DNA of 64,000 nt from Prolixibacteraceae bacterium (GTDB taxonomy: Bacteria; Bacteroidota; Bacteroidia; Bacteroidales; Prolixibacteraceae): NCBI GenBank assembly GCA_019459485.1, contig JAIBEZ010000098.1, forward strand, positions 62,001 to 126,000. The letters run 5' to 3'. Shown here in pieces: positions 16,373-25,628 of this stretch. Each line of letters starts with the position of its first letter. Position 1 is the first letter of the stretch. The position numbers and the translations under genes were made by a program. The notes beneath the pieces were generated by a model. That model was given only the letters and a program-made list of their open reading frames with translations. It did no database searches and was not told where the DNA came from.

Positions 16373-16580
16373 CCGAAAATATGGGTATTAATTTGTTGAT
16401 TATTAAGCGTTCGGATGGAACTCACATGCCAGAACGCTTTCTCTTCAAACATTAATTTTCATTATCTTTTAGTGTCGCCACCTTTGAGATTATTTCTGCT
16501 GCATGTTCGTTTCATTTGGGAAACGTCATTTGTTGGCATTGATAGTCTCGAACTATGCGACTGGGTTTTTCTGTCCACTG

Positions 16581-16643
16581 CGACTGACCACTGATCACTT
16601 TTTGAACTGTTTCTGACCATTGAGACTGACCACTGATCACTTT
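16581..16643. repeat. 20-bp direct repeat at the end of the HlyD gene
   Basis: GACTGACCACTGATCACTTT occurs at 16582-16601 and again at 16624-16643, 42 bases apart. The second copy covers the last codons and stop of the HlyD gene. In the same gap (16373-16636), AAGCGTTC/GAACGCTT at 16405-16439 forms a hairpin without a T run; nothing else is seen there. Confidence 0.65.
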
Positions 16644-17629
16644 GTAAATTGTTTCCAGTTAACCAACACGCTCATTCCGGGGCGAAGTCCTTCAATTTCA
16701 GTAGTCGGAACGGCATGTATCTCGAACGATTTCATGTCGAATCCTCCGGAAGTTTTGGTAGATGTCCAGGTGGCAAAATCAGCCATCGGACTAATGAAAT
16801 TTACTTTAAAAGTAACTTCCCTGTTTCCCAGCGCGGGGATGGTTGCTTTGATTTCGCTACCCATCCTGATGTCGGAAAGCAAATCTTCGCGTACATAAAA
16901 CGTTGCCCAGTTGTCGTCAGTATCGAGGATCGTAATTACCGGAAATCCCGTTGGAACCAACTCACCGCGTTCTGAAACAATGTTGGCCACTTCGCCCGAT
17001 GCCGGAGCTTTTGCCTGCGTTTCGGCTAAGTATGCCTCAACTTCTGCAATTCCGCCTTCAGCCTGATTGACCAGTTCCTGAGCCGAACGTTTGTCTTCTG
17101 AACGGGCGCCTTTCACTGCTTTTTCCCACTGAACTTTTGCCGCATTGGCAGTTTCGCGGCCAGCTTTCATTTGTGTTTCAGCTTCGTCTTTTTTCTGTTC
17201 CGAAACAACTCCGTCGTTAAACAGACTTTCAACCCGCTGAAAAGTTTTTTCGTATAAACGGGCCGCAGCCTCGGCTTTCAGGTACATATTATATGCTGCC
17301 TGAATATCTTCCGACTGTGCTCCGTTTTGCGCTTTCATACTTTGAGCCTGCGCAGCGTTCCTGAGAGCGGTTACCTGCAATAATTTAGCGTCAATTTCGG
17401 GACTGCTGATCGAAAAAAGGAAGTCGCCTTTAAGCACTTTTTGCCCTTTTTTAACTGCAATGCTGTCAATTCTTCCGGGAATTTTGGAAGCAACCCTGAA
17501 TTGCGTCGCTTCAATTTCTCCCTGAATTTCGAGCGGAAGCGGGCGCGTAATCAACCAGGTGGTATAAAGCAGAAATATCAGTAATGCTGTGAAAAACAGT
17601 CCGATAATAAAGTTTCTTGTTTTGTTCAT
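16637..17629 (-). CDS. HlyD-family periplasmic adaptor of an efflux pump
   Basis: The 330-residue membrane fusion protein has one N-terminal anchor (about 7-27). A biotinyl-lipoyl half-domain follows (ASKIPGRIDSIAVKKGQKV, about 47-65), then a long alpha-helical hairpin (about 75-195, alanine and glutamate rich), the second lipoyl half (APASGEVANIVSERGELV) and a beta-barrel region. It should bridge the two inner-membrane permeases and the TolC-type channel encoded either side. The last codons fall in a short direct repeat. Confidence 0.92.
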   Translation of the reverse strand: MNKTRNFIIGLFFTALLIFLLYTTWLITRPLPLEIQGEIEATQFRVASKIPGRIDSIAVKKGQKVLKGDFLFSISSPEIDAKLLQVTALRNAAQAQSMKAQNGAQSEDIQAAYNMYLKAEAAARLYEKTFQRVESLFNDGVVSEQKKDEAETQMKAGRETANAAKVQWEKAVKGARSEDKRSAQELVNQAEGGIAEVEAYLAETQAKAPASGEVANIVSERGELVPTGFPVITILDTDDNWATFYVREDLLSDIRMGSEIKATIPALGNREVTFKVNFISPMADFATWTSTKTSGGFDMKSFEIHAVPTTEIEGLRPGMSVLVNWKQFTK

Positions 17630-17720
17630 TGTATTGAGTATTTGTAATAAACTGTTGTCGTTGTTGTAATTGTTTTCAGGTTGTCATTGTTGAAATCCCG
17701 AAAACCGAATCCTTAAATTC

Positions 17721-19238
17721 TCATTCCCAAATCGATTCAGTAATTGCCTGACTGCTCGTCTGGTATTCGAGAAATAAATCGGGATTTCCGCAGACCTGCA
17801 CCAAAGCCGCCAGAGTAACATCGTAATTATACATGGCTTGCAAACGTTCGATTTTTACTTTGGCAAAGAGAAGATTGGCATCTACCAATTCGGTTGAAGT
17901 GGATAAACCTTCATGAAAAGCTTTCTCACGGCTATCCACATAGGTTTTGGCAAATTCGAGCATTTTATCAAGTTCTTCCAGTTGTTCCACCTGCATTCCG
18001 AGTTGCTGGTGCAGCTTTTTGATGACAGTTTTTATGTCTTCCCCGGCTTTCATGCCAGCCTGTTCCACCTGATCTTCCTTGAATTTGGCAGCCTGAAGAT
18101 TGCGGTAACGCGAATTGCCTTCAAAAAGTGACCATTTCAGGCCAACGCCCACCAGCCAATCGGGTACGAATGGGGATAAATCCTTGTTGGCCAGATCGTA
18201 AGTTCCGGTAAGCGCAACCGTAGGCAAATAATTGCTTTTTTCGAGTTTCACGCCGGTTGCAGCCAGTTCTCTTTTCGAATCAACCTGCTTTAATTGCGGA
18301 TTATTTTCCATGGCCATTTTGATGAAAAAATCTTCATCTTCAATACTTTTCAGGATAAAGAGTTGACTTGCCGGAATTAAATCGCTGCTGTCGCCCACGG
18401 CCATTGTATTTTGAAGCGCCCGTTTTACAATGGTCGCCTCGCGTTTGGCTTTTTTCAATTCACGCCCGGCATCTGAGCTTGCAACCTGGGCGTGCAAATG
18501 CTCCACTTTGGCAATTTGTCCCTGTTCGCTCAACTTCTCCGAATCGAAAAGATGCTTCTTCATGGCCTCCGAAACCTGTTCCCGAACTTTGCAAGCCTGT
18601 TCAGCCAGCACCAGTCCGTAATAGCGGGTTGCCAGTTCGCTCAGTAGTTCGCCCTGTTTTTGTTCCTTCTCCAACCCGGCTTCTTCTTCATAAATTGCTG
18701 ATGCCTTGTTGGCTGCATTAATTTTTCCGCCGGTGTACAAAGGCCAGATGAAATTGGCATTTACAGCCGCGAATTGTTTTTCCTGAATCATTTTATCCCA
18801 TTCCGCGGCATTTATGGCTGCCTGTCCTTCCTGAATTTTTCCGCGCAAAACCTGGGTGCTGACATTGTCGGGTAAAATCGGCATCACGCCTGAAGTCGCT
18901 GGATCGGGATTTGGAACACCGGAGAAATTGCCGTATTTGCCCAAAGCTTCATAAAGTGGGTTAATTGCATCGCGCACCGGAGTGAGGTCGAGTGTGAGCG
19001 GATCAGCCATCTGTACTGCATTTGCGGTAATGAAAACGCGTGGAGCACGCAGTCCGAATGCCGCTTTTCTATCGGCTTCTTTTTCGCGGATTTCAAATCC
19101 AGCCTGTTTCAAGACGTGACTATTCTGGTTCATTTGCTCATAGGCATCCGAAAAAGTCAAAGGGTTGGTAGCTCGTTCCTGACTGTTTACACTGAAACTA
19201 ATCAGCATCAGCGTAACGATCGTAATAATCTGCTTCAT
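17721..19238 (-). CDS. TolC-family outer-membrane efflux protein
   Basis: The 505-residue protein has a signal peptide (about 1-19, IITIVTLMLISFSVNS) and two TolC/OEP repeats rich in long heptad-like helices, including LSELATRYYGLVLAEQ and LEKSNYLPTVALTGTYDL. It is the outer-membrane channel of the efflux system whose adaptor and permeases follow, and the first gene of the operon. The opening RATNPLTFSDAYEQMNQNSH is typical of the family. Confidence 0.92.
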   Translation of the reverse strand: MKQIITIVTLMLISFSVNSQERATNPLTFSDAYEQMNQNSHVLKQAGFEIREKEADRKAAFGLRAPRVFITANAVQMADPLTLDLTPVRDAINPLYEALGKYGNFSGVPNPDPATSGVMPILPDNVSTQVLRGKIQEGQAAINAAEWDKMIQEKQFAAVNANFIWPLYTGGKINAANKASAIYEEEAGLEKEQKQGELLSELATRYYGLVLAEQACKVREQVSEAMKKHLFDSEKLSEQGQIAKVEHLHAQVASSDAGRELKKAKREATIVKRALQNTMAVGDSSDLIPASQLFILKSIEDEDFFIKMAMENNPQLKQVDSKRELAATGVKLEKSNYLPTVALTGTYDLANKDLSPFVPDWLVGVGLKWSLFEGNSRYRNLQAAKFKEDQVEQAGMKAGEDIKTVIKKLHQQLGMQVEQLEELDKMLEFAKTYVDSREKAFHEGLSTSTELVDANLLFAKVKIERLQAMYNYDVTLAALVQVCGNPDLFLEYQTSSQAITESIWE

Positions 19239-19418
19239 GTCATAAATGTTTTCTGATGCAAATGAACTGACTTAATAGAACAAAAAGGTATATTGGTCGA
19301 ATAATTTAGAGTTTCTGTCTTTGAATTAAACTTCTCTTAATATGTATGTCAACAGAGGTAATGGTTCAAGTCTTATTCAAACAAGCAGAAATTGTATCTT
19401 TAGCTAAAATTTGCGACG

Positions 19419-19886
19419 ATGGAATTTACACGCGAACAAAATATTGCATACGATAAGGCGGCACTTTTATGTAGCCGATCTGAAAAATGCACCTCTGAAA
19501 TTCAGGAGAAACTCAGGCTATTCGGACTTTCTGCTGAAGAATCTGAACCGGTTATGAAGAAACTGGCAGATGAAAAATACATTGATGACGAGCGTTTTGC
19601 ACGGGCATTCGTAAAAGACAAATTCAGGTTTAACCATTGGGGAAAGCAAAAAATTGAATACATGCTTCGGGCAAAAAAAATAAATCAGGATATTCTTGAA
19701 TTGGCTTTTGAAGAAATTGAAGACGAAGGTTATGCCGAAGAACTCCTGAAATTACTGACAGACAAGGCAAAAACTGTTAAAGGGAAAGATCAGTACGACA
19801 AACGCAACAAACTAATGCGTTTTGCGATGGGTAGAGGTTTCGAATCGGGGAAAATTTATGCTGCGCTGAAGGAATTGGGGATATAA
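19419..19886 (+). CDS. recX: regulatory protein RecX
   Basis: RecX binds RecA filaments and limits their activity. The 155-residue protein has the three-helix tandem repeats of the family: AALLCSRSEKCTSEIQEKL, then MKKLADEKYIDDERFARAFV with the conserved YIDDERFA, and KFRFNHWGKQKIEYMLRAK. The length is normal. recA is not nearby. It is transcribed alone and ends in a strong terminator. Confidence 0.94.
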   Translation: MEFTREQNIAYDKAALLCSRSEKCTSEIQEKLRLFGLSAEESEPVMKKLADEKYIDDERFARAFVKDKFRFNHWGKQKIEYMLRAKKINQDILELAFEEIEDEGYAEELLKLLTDKAKTVKGKDQYDKRNKLMRFAMGRGFESGKIYAALKELGI

Positions 19887-19925
19887 AAGTAAAGGCTGGT
19901 CGATACAACCAGCCTTTACTTTTTT
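19886..19925 (+). terminator. terminator after recX
   Basis: The stem AAAGTAAAGGCTGGT/ACCAGCCTTTACTTT ends in a T run. Because arms are flanked by A and T, it may also work on the minus strand. Confidence 0.9.
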
Positions 19926-19976
19926 GTTTTTAATCAAGGAAGAGATACTGACTTTTCGATGCTCAAAAATTAAATT

Positions 19977-20336
19977 CTACTCACCTATATAAGTTACGCG
20001 ATCTTTATCGATTTCGATCATAAAAGAATGCAAACTATTCAATCTTTTCGCTGCAATCATTACTTGAGAAAGTGATTTTATGAGTTCAATTGTGGAGATA
20101 TTCCCCAAATTAACTTTTATCAATTTTTTCGGACTCCCATTAATAAAGTAACTATTTAAGAAATCATAATCTTTGGTGATTACGATCAAATCATTTTTAT
20201 CAGCATACTCGCAAATATCCTTGTCTTTAGTGTTCCATCTATCAAGAATCTGATTTATATGAATAGTTTCAAAGCCAGCCACAGAAAGATAGTTGACCAC
20301 TTTATAAGAGATGTGAACATCGCAAAGGAATTTCAT
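19977..20336 (-). CDS. DUF5615 PIN-like protein (probable toxin)
   Basis: The 119-residue protein has the PIN-like acidic residues of the DUF5615 (Mut7-C-like) group: FLCDVHIS near residue 5, KDKDICEYADK and VITKDYDF near 55-62. Members are paired with DUF433 proteins and are regarded as toxin-like nucleases by fold; activity here is untested. The gene starts at the last base of the upstream DUF433 stop codon, so the two are translationally coupled. Confidence 0.85.
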   Translation of the reverse strand: MKFLCDVHISYKVVNYLSVAGFETIHINQILDRWNTKDKDICEYADKNDLIVITKDYDFLNSYFINGSPKKLIKVNLGNISTIELIKSLSQVMIAAKRLNSLHSFMIEIDKDRVTYIGE

Positions 20337-20563
20337 CAGGCAACTTCGTTAATTGATCTACCTGCAAGATATAATTTAGCAAAATTCAGGCACGCCAAAA
20401 CATCCTCCTTTTCCAATTCCGGATGATCTTCAATAATTTCGTCGATTGTCATGCCCGAACCAAGCATATCAATAATTACCTCGACTGGCCACCTCATTCC
20501 TCTTACGCAAGGTTTTCCATGGCAAATTTCCTTGTTGATTGTAATTCTACTGAGCTGATTCAT
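20336..20563 (-). CDS. DUF433 protein (probable antitoxin)
   Basis: The 75-residue protein has the DUF433 pattern: RITINKEICHGKPCVRGMRW, then MLGSGMTIDEIIEDHPEL and DVLACLNFAK. This helix-turn-helix-like family commonly acts as DNA-binding partner of DUF5615 or PIN toxins. It lies first in the two-gene operon, the usual antitoxin-toxin order. Autoregulation through the upstream region is likely by analogy only. Confidence 0.85.
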   Translation of the reverse strand: MNQLSRITINKEICHGKPCVRGMRWPVEVIIDMLGSGMTIDEIIEDHPELEKEDVLACLNFAKLYLAGRSINEVA

Positions 20564-20628
20564 AAATTCATGTTTTTACAAAAGTACTGATAATTGCAGA
20601 AGGACAATTGATAGTTCTCTTTGTTTCT

Positions 20629-21549
20629 TTAAAACGAATCGACCTCCCGATAAGCCTTTATAAAAGCAACTTCGCCTTCTTTGCCTTTGATACTTTTACC
20701 GTGTTCGCAGCACAAAGTACCGTCGTAGCCTTTGCTGTGGATGTGCTTAAACACATTTTTATAGTTGATTTCGCCGGTTGTTGGTTCGTTGCGTCCGGGA
20801 TTATCGCCAATGTGGAAAGCAGCAATACTGTTCCAGGCTTTGTTGATGTTCGGAATCAGGTTTCCTTCTGTAATTTGCTGATGGTAAAGATCGTTAACCA
20901 GTTTGCACGACGGATGATTAACAGCCTCGCAAATCATGTGTGTTTGCGGAATCTTGGTCAGGAACAATCCCGGGTGGTTTGTCCAGGCGTTGAGAGGTTC
21001 CATAACCAGCACCAATCCGCTTTTTTCAACCACCTCGCAGCACATTTTCATGTTGTCGATTACGTTGGCAGTCTGGTAATCCCACTCCAATCCTTCGTCG
21101 AATCGCCCCGGAACAACCAATGCCCATTTTGCTCCGGTACGTTTGGCACATTCCACACCTTCCTGCATTCTCTTTTTCAGCATGTCCTTGATTGCCGGAT
21201 CCTGTGTCACCATCGACTTCACAGAAAAATCAGCATACAATACGAATGGTCCCAAATCCATGTCCCGGCGTGCAAGTTCTGCAGCTATTTTTTCCTGAAC
21301 GGCTGGATCTTTCCCCATCAGTCCATTGTCAAAAATAGCACGGAAACCCTGATCGCTCATAAATTTAATCTGATCGAACAAATCTTCGCCTGCATGTTCT
21401 TTAAATGTTCCGAATCCCGGTGCATATTTTAATTTGAATTTGGCTTCGTTTGAAACTTTTCCTTCCGAAGCAAAAGCCTTTGTTGATCCTGCAAGTCCAA
21501 CGGCTGCGATGGTGCCAGCAGCGTTGCGTAAAAATGATCGTCTTTCCAT
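20629..21549 (-). CDS. TAT-exported TIM-barrel protein (hydroxypyruvate isomerase-like)
   Basis: The 306-residue protein opens with a twin-arginine signal (MERRSFLRNAAGTIAAVGLA) and continues as a xylose-isomerase-like TIM barrel. Visible residues include the metal-site histidine and glutamate motifs LVMEPLNAW, LVNDLYHQQ, AAFHIGDNPGRNEP and LCCEHG near the C-terminus. The spacing of these motifs is like that of hydroxypyruvate isomerase (Hyi). Export makes a sugar or sugar-acid isomerase role outside the cytoplasm likely. It is divergent from the oxidoreductase gene at 21806 and probably part of the same sugar cluster. Confidence 0.82.
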   Translation of the reverse strand: MERRSFLRNAAGTIAAVGLAGSTKAFASEGKVSNEAKFKLKYAPGFGTFKEHAGEDLFDQIKFMSDQGFRAIFDNGLMGKDPAVQEKIAAELARRDMDLGPFVLYADFSVKSMVTQDPAIKDMLKKRMQEGVECAKRTGAKWALVVPGRFDEGLEWDYQTANVIDNMKMCCEVVEKSGLVLVMEPLNAWTNHPGLFLTKIPQTHMICEAVNHPSCKLVNDLYHQQITEGNLIPNINKAWNSIAAFHIGDNPGRNEPTTGEINYKNVFKHIHSKGYDGTLCCEHGKSIKGKEGEVAFIKAYREVDSF

Positions 21550-21805
21550 GGTATTATAGTTTTTGAATTTGCTGAAATAATAGGTTTCTTTTTTATTTTG
21601 ACTGCGCCTTTACCTGTGCCTTCTTTCTCTTTTCGACCCGAAGATAAGAATCTGTTTGTCTGAACGCAAATGTGATTGAAAATTTACCCATTCTGGTCTG
21701 GTCGGTTTTTCTGAAATTTCGGGACTCCATCCAAAAAAGTTTTCTAATTTTATCCGTCCAAAAAACGGACATATAACATCTCAAAACCAATTAAAATAAA
21801 CCAAT

Positions 21806-22963
21806 ATGATGAATCGCAAATTACGCATGGGAATGGTCGGTGGCGGCAGTGATGCTTTCATTGGTGCTATTCACAGACTTGCAGCTTTAATGGACGGACA
21901 AATTGAGCTGGTCTGCGGCTGCTTCAGTATCAATCCTGAAATTTCACTTTCTTCCGGAAAATCGTATTACCTTCCTGAAACCCGGGTTTACAAAACCTAT
22001 CAGGAAATGTTTGAAAACGAAGTGAAATTGCCCGAAGGCGACCGGATGGATTTTGTAACCATTGTGACTCCCAACTTCGCACATTTTGGTCCGGCAATGA
22101 TGGCCCTCGAAAACGGTTTCAATGTGGTAATCGATAAACCCATCACTTTCACGCTCGACGAAGCTTTGCAACTTCAGGCCAAATTACAGGAAACTGGTTT
22201 ATTACTTGCGCTAACGCATACCTATTCTGGCTATCCGGCAGTAAAACATGCCAAACAAATGGTAGCCGAAGGTCAGCTTGGAAAAATCCGAAAAATATTT
22301 GTTGAATATCCGCAGGGATGGTTGTCGTCAAAACTCGAAGACTCCGGAAATGCACAGGCATCTTGGAGAACCGACCCTAAACGCTCCGGAAAGGCAGGCG
22401 CAATGGGCGACATTGGTACACATGCACATCATCTGGCAGAATACATTACCGGTTTAAGAACTACTTCGCTGTGCGCCGAGCTGAATGTTTTCGTTCCGGG
22501 ACGTTTGTTGGATGACGATGGTGCTGTTTTACTTCGTTTCGACAATGGAGCCAAAGGTGTACTTATTGCAACACAAATCGCTGCAGGCGAAGAAAATGCG
22601 CTTAAAATACGCGTTTACGGCGATAAAGGCGGACTGGAATGGGCACAGCACGAACCCAATACCCTGATTGCCAAATGGACAAGCAAACCAACTGAAATAT
22701 TGCGGGTTGGAACTTCTATGGGAGCCGCCGCTGCTGCCAACACCCGCACACCGGGCGGCCATCCGGAAGGCTATCTGGAAGCTTTCGCCAATATTTACCG
22801 CAATTTCTCGTTTACGCTTCGGGCTAAAATGAACGGCGAAGAACCAAAACCTGAATGGCTCGATTATCCGGGCGTGGAAGATGGTATTCGCGGAATGCAG
22901 TTCATCGATGCTGTTGTTGAAGCAGGATACAATGACGATGTAAAATGGGTACCATTTAAATAG
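21806..22963 (+). CDS. Gfo/Idh/MocA family oxidoreductase
   Basis: The 385-residue NAD(P)-dependent enzyme has the Rossmann start RMGMVGGGSDAFIGAIH (residues 7-23). The sugar-binding catalytic lysine motif is VVIDKPIT (about 110-117), followed by the conserved GDIGTHAHHLAEY (about 197-209) that carries the active histidine. It is cytoplasmic. Together with the downstream isomerase-type gene it resembles pairs such as YcjS and YcjR, which oxidise a sugar at C3 and epimerise it. That comparison is from gene order and family only. Confidence 0.9.
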   Translation: MMNRKLRMGMVGGGSDAFIGAIHRLAALMDGQIELVCGCFSINPEISLSSGKSYYLPETRVYKTYQEMFENEVKLPEGDRMDFVTIVTPNFAHFGPAMMALENGFNVVIDKPITFTLDEALQLQAKLQETGLLLALTHTYSGYPAVKHAKQMVAEGQLGKIRKIFVEYPQGWLSSKLEDSGNAQASWRTDPKRSGKAGAMGDIGTHAHHLAEYITGLRTTSLCAELNVFVPGRLLDDDGAVLLRFDNGAKGVLIATQIAAGEENALKIRVYGDKGGLEWAQHEPNTLIAKWTSKPTEILRVGTSMGAAAAANTRTPGGHPEGYLEAFANIYRNFSFTLRAKMNGEEPKPEWLDYPGVEDGIRGMQFIDAVVEAGYNDDVKWVPFK

Positions 22964-22968
22964 TTACA

Positions 22969-23036
22969 AGTTCAAAATTCCAAGTTTCAAGTTTCGGGCG
23001 CCAGCTGGAACTTGAAACCTGAAACCTGGAACTATT
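22969..23036. repeat. TTCAAGTTTC-type intergenic repeat
   Basis: CAAGTTCAAAATTCCAAG and TTTCAAGTTTC are followed, after GGCGCCAGC, by the inverted sense GGAACTTGAAACCTGAAACC. Similar islands occur at about 15141-15169, 24066-24100 and 42061-42176. Confidence 0.6.
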
Positions 23037-23072
23037 TTTTGAAACAATAACCAACTTAAAAACAAAAATATC

Positions 23073-24065
23073 ATGGGCAGACCAGTAACTTTATTTACCG
23101 GACAATGGGCCGACCTTCCCTTTGAAACCATCTGTGAAAAGGCGCTTGAGTTTGGCTACGATGGCCTCGAGCTTTGCACCTGGGGCGATCACATGGAAAT
23201 CGACAAAGCCGATCAGGCATACTGCGACAATCGCAAAGAAATCCTTGCCAAATACGATCTTCAGTTATTTGCCATTTCAACCCATTTGGTTGGACAGTGC
23301 GTGTGCGATTTAATCGACGAGCGCCACAAAAGTATTTTACCCGATTATATCTGGGGCGATGGCGATCCGGAAGGCGTGCGCCAGCGTGCTGCAGCCGAAG
23401 TGATCAAGACCGGAAAAGTTGCTAAAATGCTGGGACTTGATACTGTCATCGGTTTTACAGGAAGCTCAATTTGGCACATGCTGTATTCATTTCCGGCAGT
23501 AAGTCAGGAAATGCTGAACAAAGGCTATGAAGATTTTGCCAAACGCTGGATTCCGATTCTGGACGAGTACCAAAAAATGGGTGTCAAATTCGCACTCGAA
23601 GTACATCCTTCTGAAATAGCTTTCGACATTGCAACTGCACGCCGCGCGCTGAAAGCAGTAAATAACCATCCTGCATTCGGATTCAATTTCGATCCAAGTC
23701 ACCTCGGCTACCAGGGTGTTGATTACGTAAAATTTATTTACGAATTCTCCGACCGTATTTTTCATGTTCACATGAAAGATGCTTATTGGAGCGAACAACC
23801 GATGGAAATTGGCGTTTTTGGTGGCCATACCGATTTTGGCGATAACCGTCGCTACTGGAACTTCCGAAGTTTGGGCCGTGGAAAAGTTGATTTCGAAAAC
23901 ATCATCCGTGCTTTGAACGACATCAAATACACCGGACCACTTTCAGTAGAATGGGAAGACAGCGGCATGAACCGCGAAGCCGGTGCCGTAGAAGCCTGTG
24001 ATTTTGTTCGTTACAGCGACTTCGATCCTTCGGATGTGGCTTTTGACGATGCAATGCAGAAATAA
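23073..24065 (+). CDS. sugar phosphate isomerase/epimerase family TIM barrel
   Basis: The 330-residue protein is an AP-endonuclease-2-like TIM barrel with no signal. Metal-ligand motifs are [10 protein letters not shown] (about 172), [10 protein letters not shown] (about 206), IFHVHMKDA (about 230) and LSVEWEDSG (about 291), consistent with a divalent-metal sugar epimerase. It follows the Gfo/Idh/MocA gene by 109 bases and probably acts on the oxidised sugar it makes, as YcjR does. The substrate is unknown. Confidence 0.88.
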   Translation: MGRPVTLFTGQWADLPFETICEKALEFGYDGLELCTWGDHMEIDKADQAYCDNRKEILAKYDLQLFAISTHLVGQCVCDLIDERHKSILPDYIWGDGDPEGVRQRAAAEVIKTGKVAKMLGLDTVIGFTGSSIWHMLYSFPAVSQEMLNKGYEDFAKRWIPILDEYQKMGVKFALEVHPSEIAFDIATARRALKAVNNHPAFGFNFDPSHLGYQGVDYVKFIYEFSDRIFHVHMKDAYWSEQPMEIGVFGGHTDFGDNRRYWNFRSLGRGKVDFENIIRALNDIKYTGPLSVEWEDSGMNREAGAVEACDFVRYSDFDPSDVAFDDAMQK

Positions 24066-24101
24066 AAGAAGTTCCAGGTTTCAAGTTCCAGGTTTCAAGT
24101 T

Positions 24102-24136
24102 AACTGATCCGATGACTTGAGTTCATCGGATCAGTT
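24102..24136 (+). terminator. hairpin after the isomerase gene
   Basis: AACTGATCCGATGA (24102-24115) pairs perfectly with TCATCGGATCAGTT (24123-24136). The tail GTCTTATT is only weakly T-rich, so termination may be inefficient. Confidence 0.65.
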
Positions 24137-24236
24137 GTCTTATTGACTCTGAATTGATATAGGGAAACCATGCGGTCACAAATTGTTACCGCATCATATC
24201 AGCCCAGGAAAAAAAACATCTAATTCAAATAAAAAA

Positions 24237-25553
24237 ATGACCAACAGAAGAAATTTTTTAAAAAGTACAACCACCGCGGCAGTGGGACTTAGCCTTGCTG
24301 CAACCATGCCAATTCCAATCAGTTCGTGTGTAGGTGCCAACGATAAACTTCGTTGCGGCGTAATTGGCATCAATGGAATGGGATTTGCCGATTTGGCAGC
24401 TTTCCTTCGTCAAAAAAATACCGAATGCGTTGCTATTTGCGATGTGGATAGCAATGTGATGAATAAACGTGCTGCTGAAACCGAAAAAGCGCAAGGCTTC
24501 AAGCCAAAATTATACAGCGATTACCGCAAATTGCTCGAAGATAAGGATGTGGATGTGGTGATCATTGGCACACCCGACCACTGGCATTGTTTGCCGATGG
24601 TTGAGGCTTGTCAGGCCGGAAAAGATGTATATTGCGAAAAACCGTTGGGCAATTCCATCGAAGAAATCAATATCATGGAACGTGCCGCCAACAAATACAA
24701 AACCGTTGTGCAGGTGGGCATGTGGCAACGAAGCGATCCGCACTGGATGGCCGCTGTTGACTTTGTCAAATCCGGCAAACTCGGTAAAATCCGCACAGTT
24801 CGTACCTGGGCTTATCAGGGTTGGATGGAACCTGTTCCGGTAAAACCCGATGGAGACGCTCCGGCAGGCGTTGACTACGATTTCTGGCTGGGGCCGGCAA
24901 AAAAACGTCCATTCAATCCCAATCGTTTTCACTTTAATTTCAGGTGGTATTACGATTATGCCGGAGGTTTAATGACCGACTGGGGCGTTCACATCATCGA
25001 TTACGGTTTATTTGGAATGGGCGATCCGTCACCGAAATCGATCATGTCGATGGGTGGCAAATACGCCTATCCTGATGATGCTTCCGAAACCCCCGATACC
25101 TTGCAGGCTTTGTTCGAATTCGACGGACACACCATGCTTTGGGATCACGGAACCGGCATTGATGGCGGTTACTACGGACGAAACCACGGTGTTGGCTATG
25201 TAGGAAACAATGGCACTTTAGTGGTCGATCGCGATGGATGGGAAGTTATTCCGGAGCGTAAGAAAAATGCAGACCTGATTGAGCGGGTGCCTTTGCAGAA
25301 AGGAACCGGTAAAGGACTCGACTACCACATGGCTAACTTCATTGAAGGAGTTAAAGACCGCAACCGCAACCTGAATGCCAGTATCGAAATTGCTGCAAAT
25401 ACAGCTCGCGTGGCTCATCTGGGAAATATTGCGTTGCGCACCGGTCGCCGTTTGTACTGGGATGCTGAAAAAAGTTTGTTCATCAACGACGATGAAGCCA
25501 ATAAGTTTTTGGTACCGGAATACCGCGCTCCGTGGGCGTTGCCTAAGATTTAA
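24237..25553 (+). CDS. TAT-exported Gfo/Idh/MocA family oxidoreductase
   Basis: The 438-residue enzyme has a twin-arginine signal (TNRRNFLKSTTTAAVGLSLA), with a cysteine after ISS that could be a lipobox. The Rossmann part follows (LRCGVIGINGMGFADL), then the catalytic lysine motif DVYCEKPLGNSIEE, and a C-terminal domain with GGLMTDWGVHIIDYGLFGM bearing the active histidine. The ATG at 24237 was chosen because it begins the signal; an in-frame ATG at 24183 adds 18 residues unlike any signal. This exported group is common in Bacteroidota and acts on glycosides in the periplasm. It continues the sugar cluster. Confidence 0.9.
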   Translation: MTNRRNFLKSTTTAAVGLSLAATMPIPISSCVGANDKLRCGVIGINGMGFADLAAFLRQKNTECVAICDVDSNVMNKRAAETEKAQGFKPKLYSDYRKLLEDKDVDVVIIGTPDHWHCLPMVEACQAGKDVYCEKPLGNSIEEINIMERAANKYKTVVQVGMWQRSDPHWMAAVDFVKSGKLGKIRTVRTWAYQGWMEPVPVKPDGDAPAGVDYDFWLGPAKKRPFNPNRFHFNFRWYYDYAGGLMTDWGVHIIDYGLFGMGDPSPKSIMSMGGKYAYPDDASETPDTLQALFEFDGHTMLWDHGTGIDGGYYGRNHGVGYVGNNGTLVVDRDGWEVIPERKKNADLIERVPLQKGTGKGLDYHMANFIEGVKDRNRNLNASIEIAANTARVAHLGNIALRTGRRLYWDAEKSLFINDDEANKFLVPEYRAPWALPKI

Positions 25554-25570
25554 TAAAAAATAAATTCAAT

Positions 25571-25607
25571 AAAACCCCGGTGCGTACTTGTAGCATCGGG
25601 GCTTTAA
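25571..25607 (+). terminator. terminator between converging genes
   Basis: CCCCGGTGC/GCATCGGGG (one G-T pair) with AAAA before and CTTTAAG after. It ends the oxidoreductase unit and may also stop the converging TPR gene. Confidence 0.75.
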
Positions 25608-25628
25608 GTCTGCCATCTGGAATACTTA

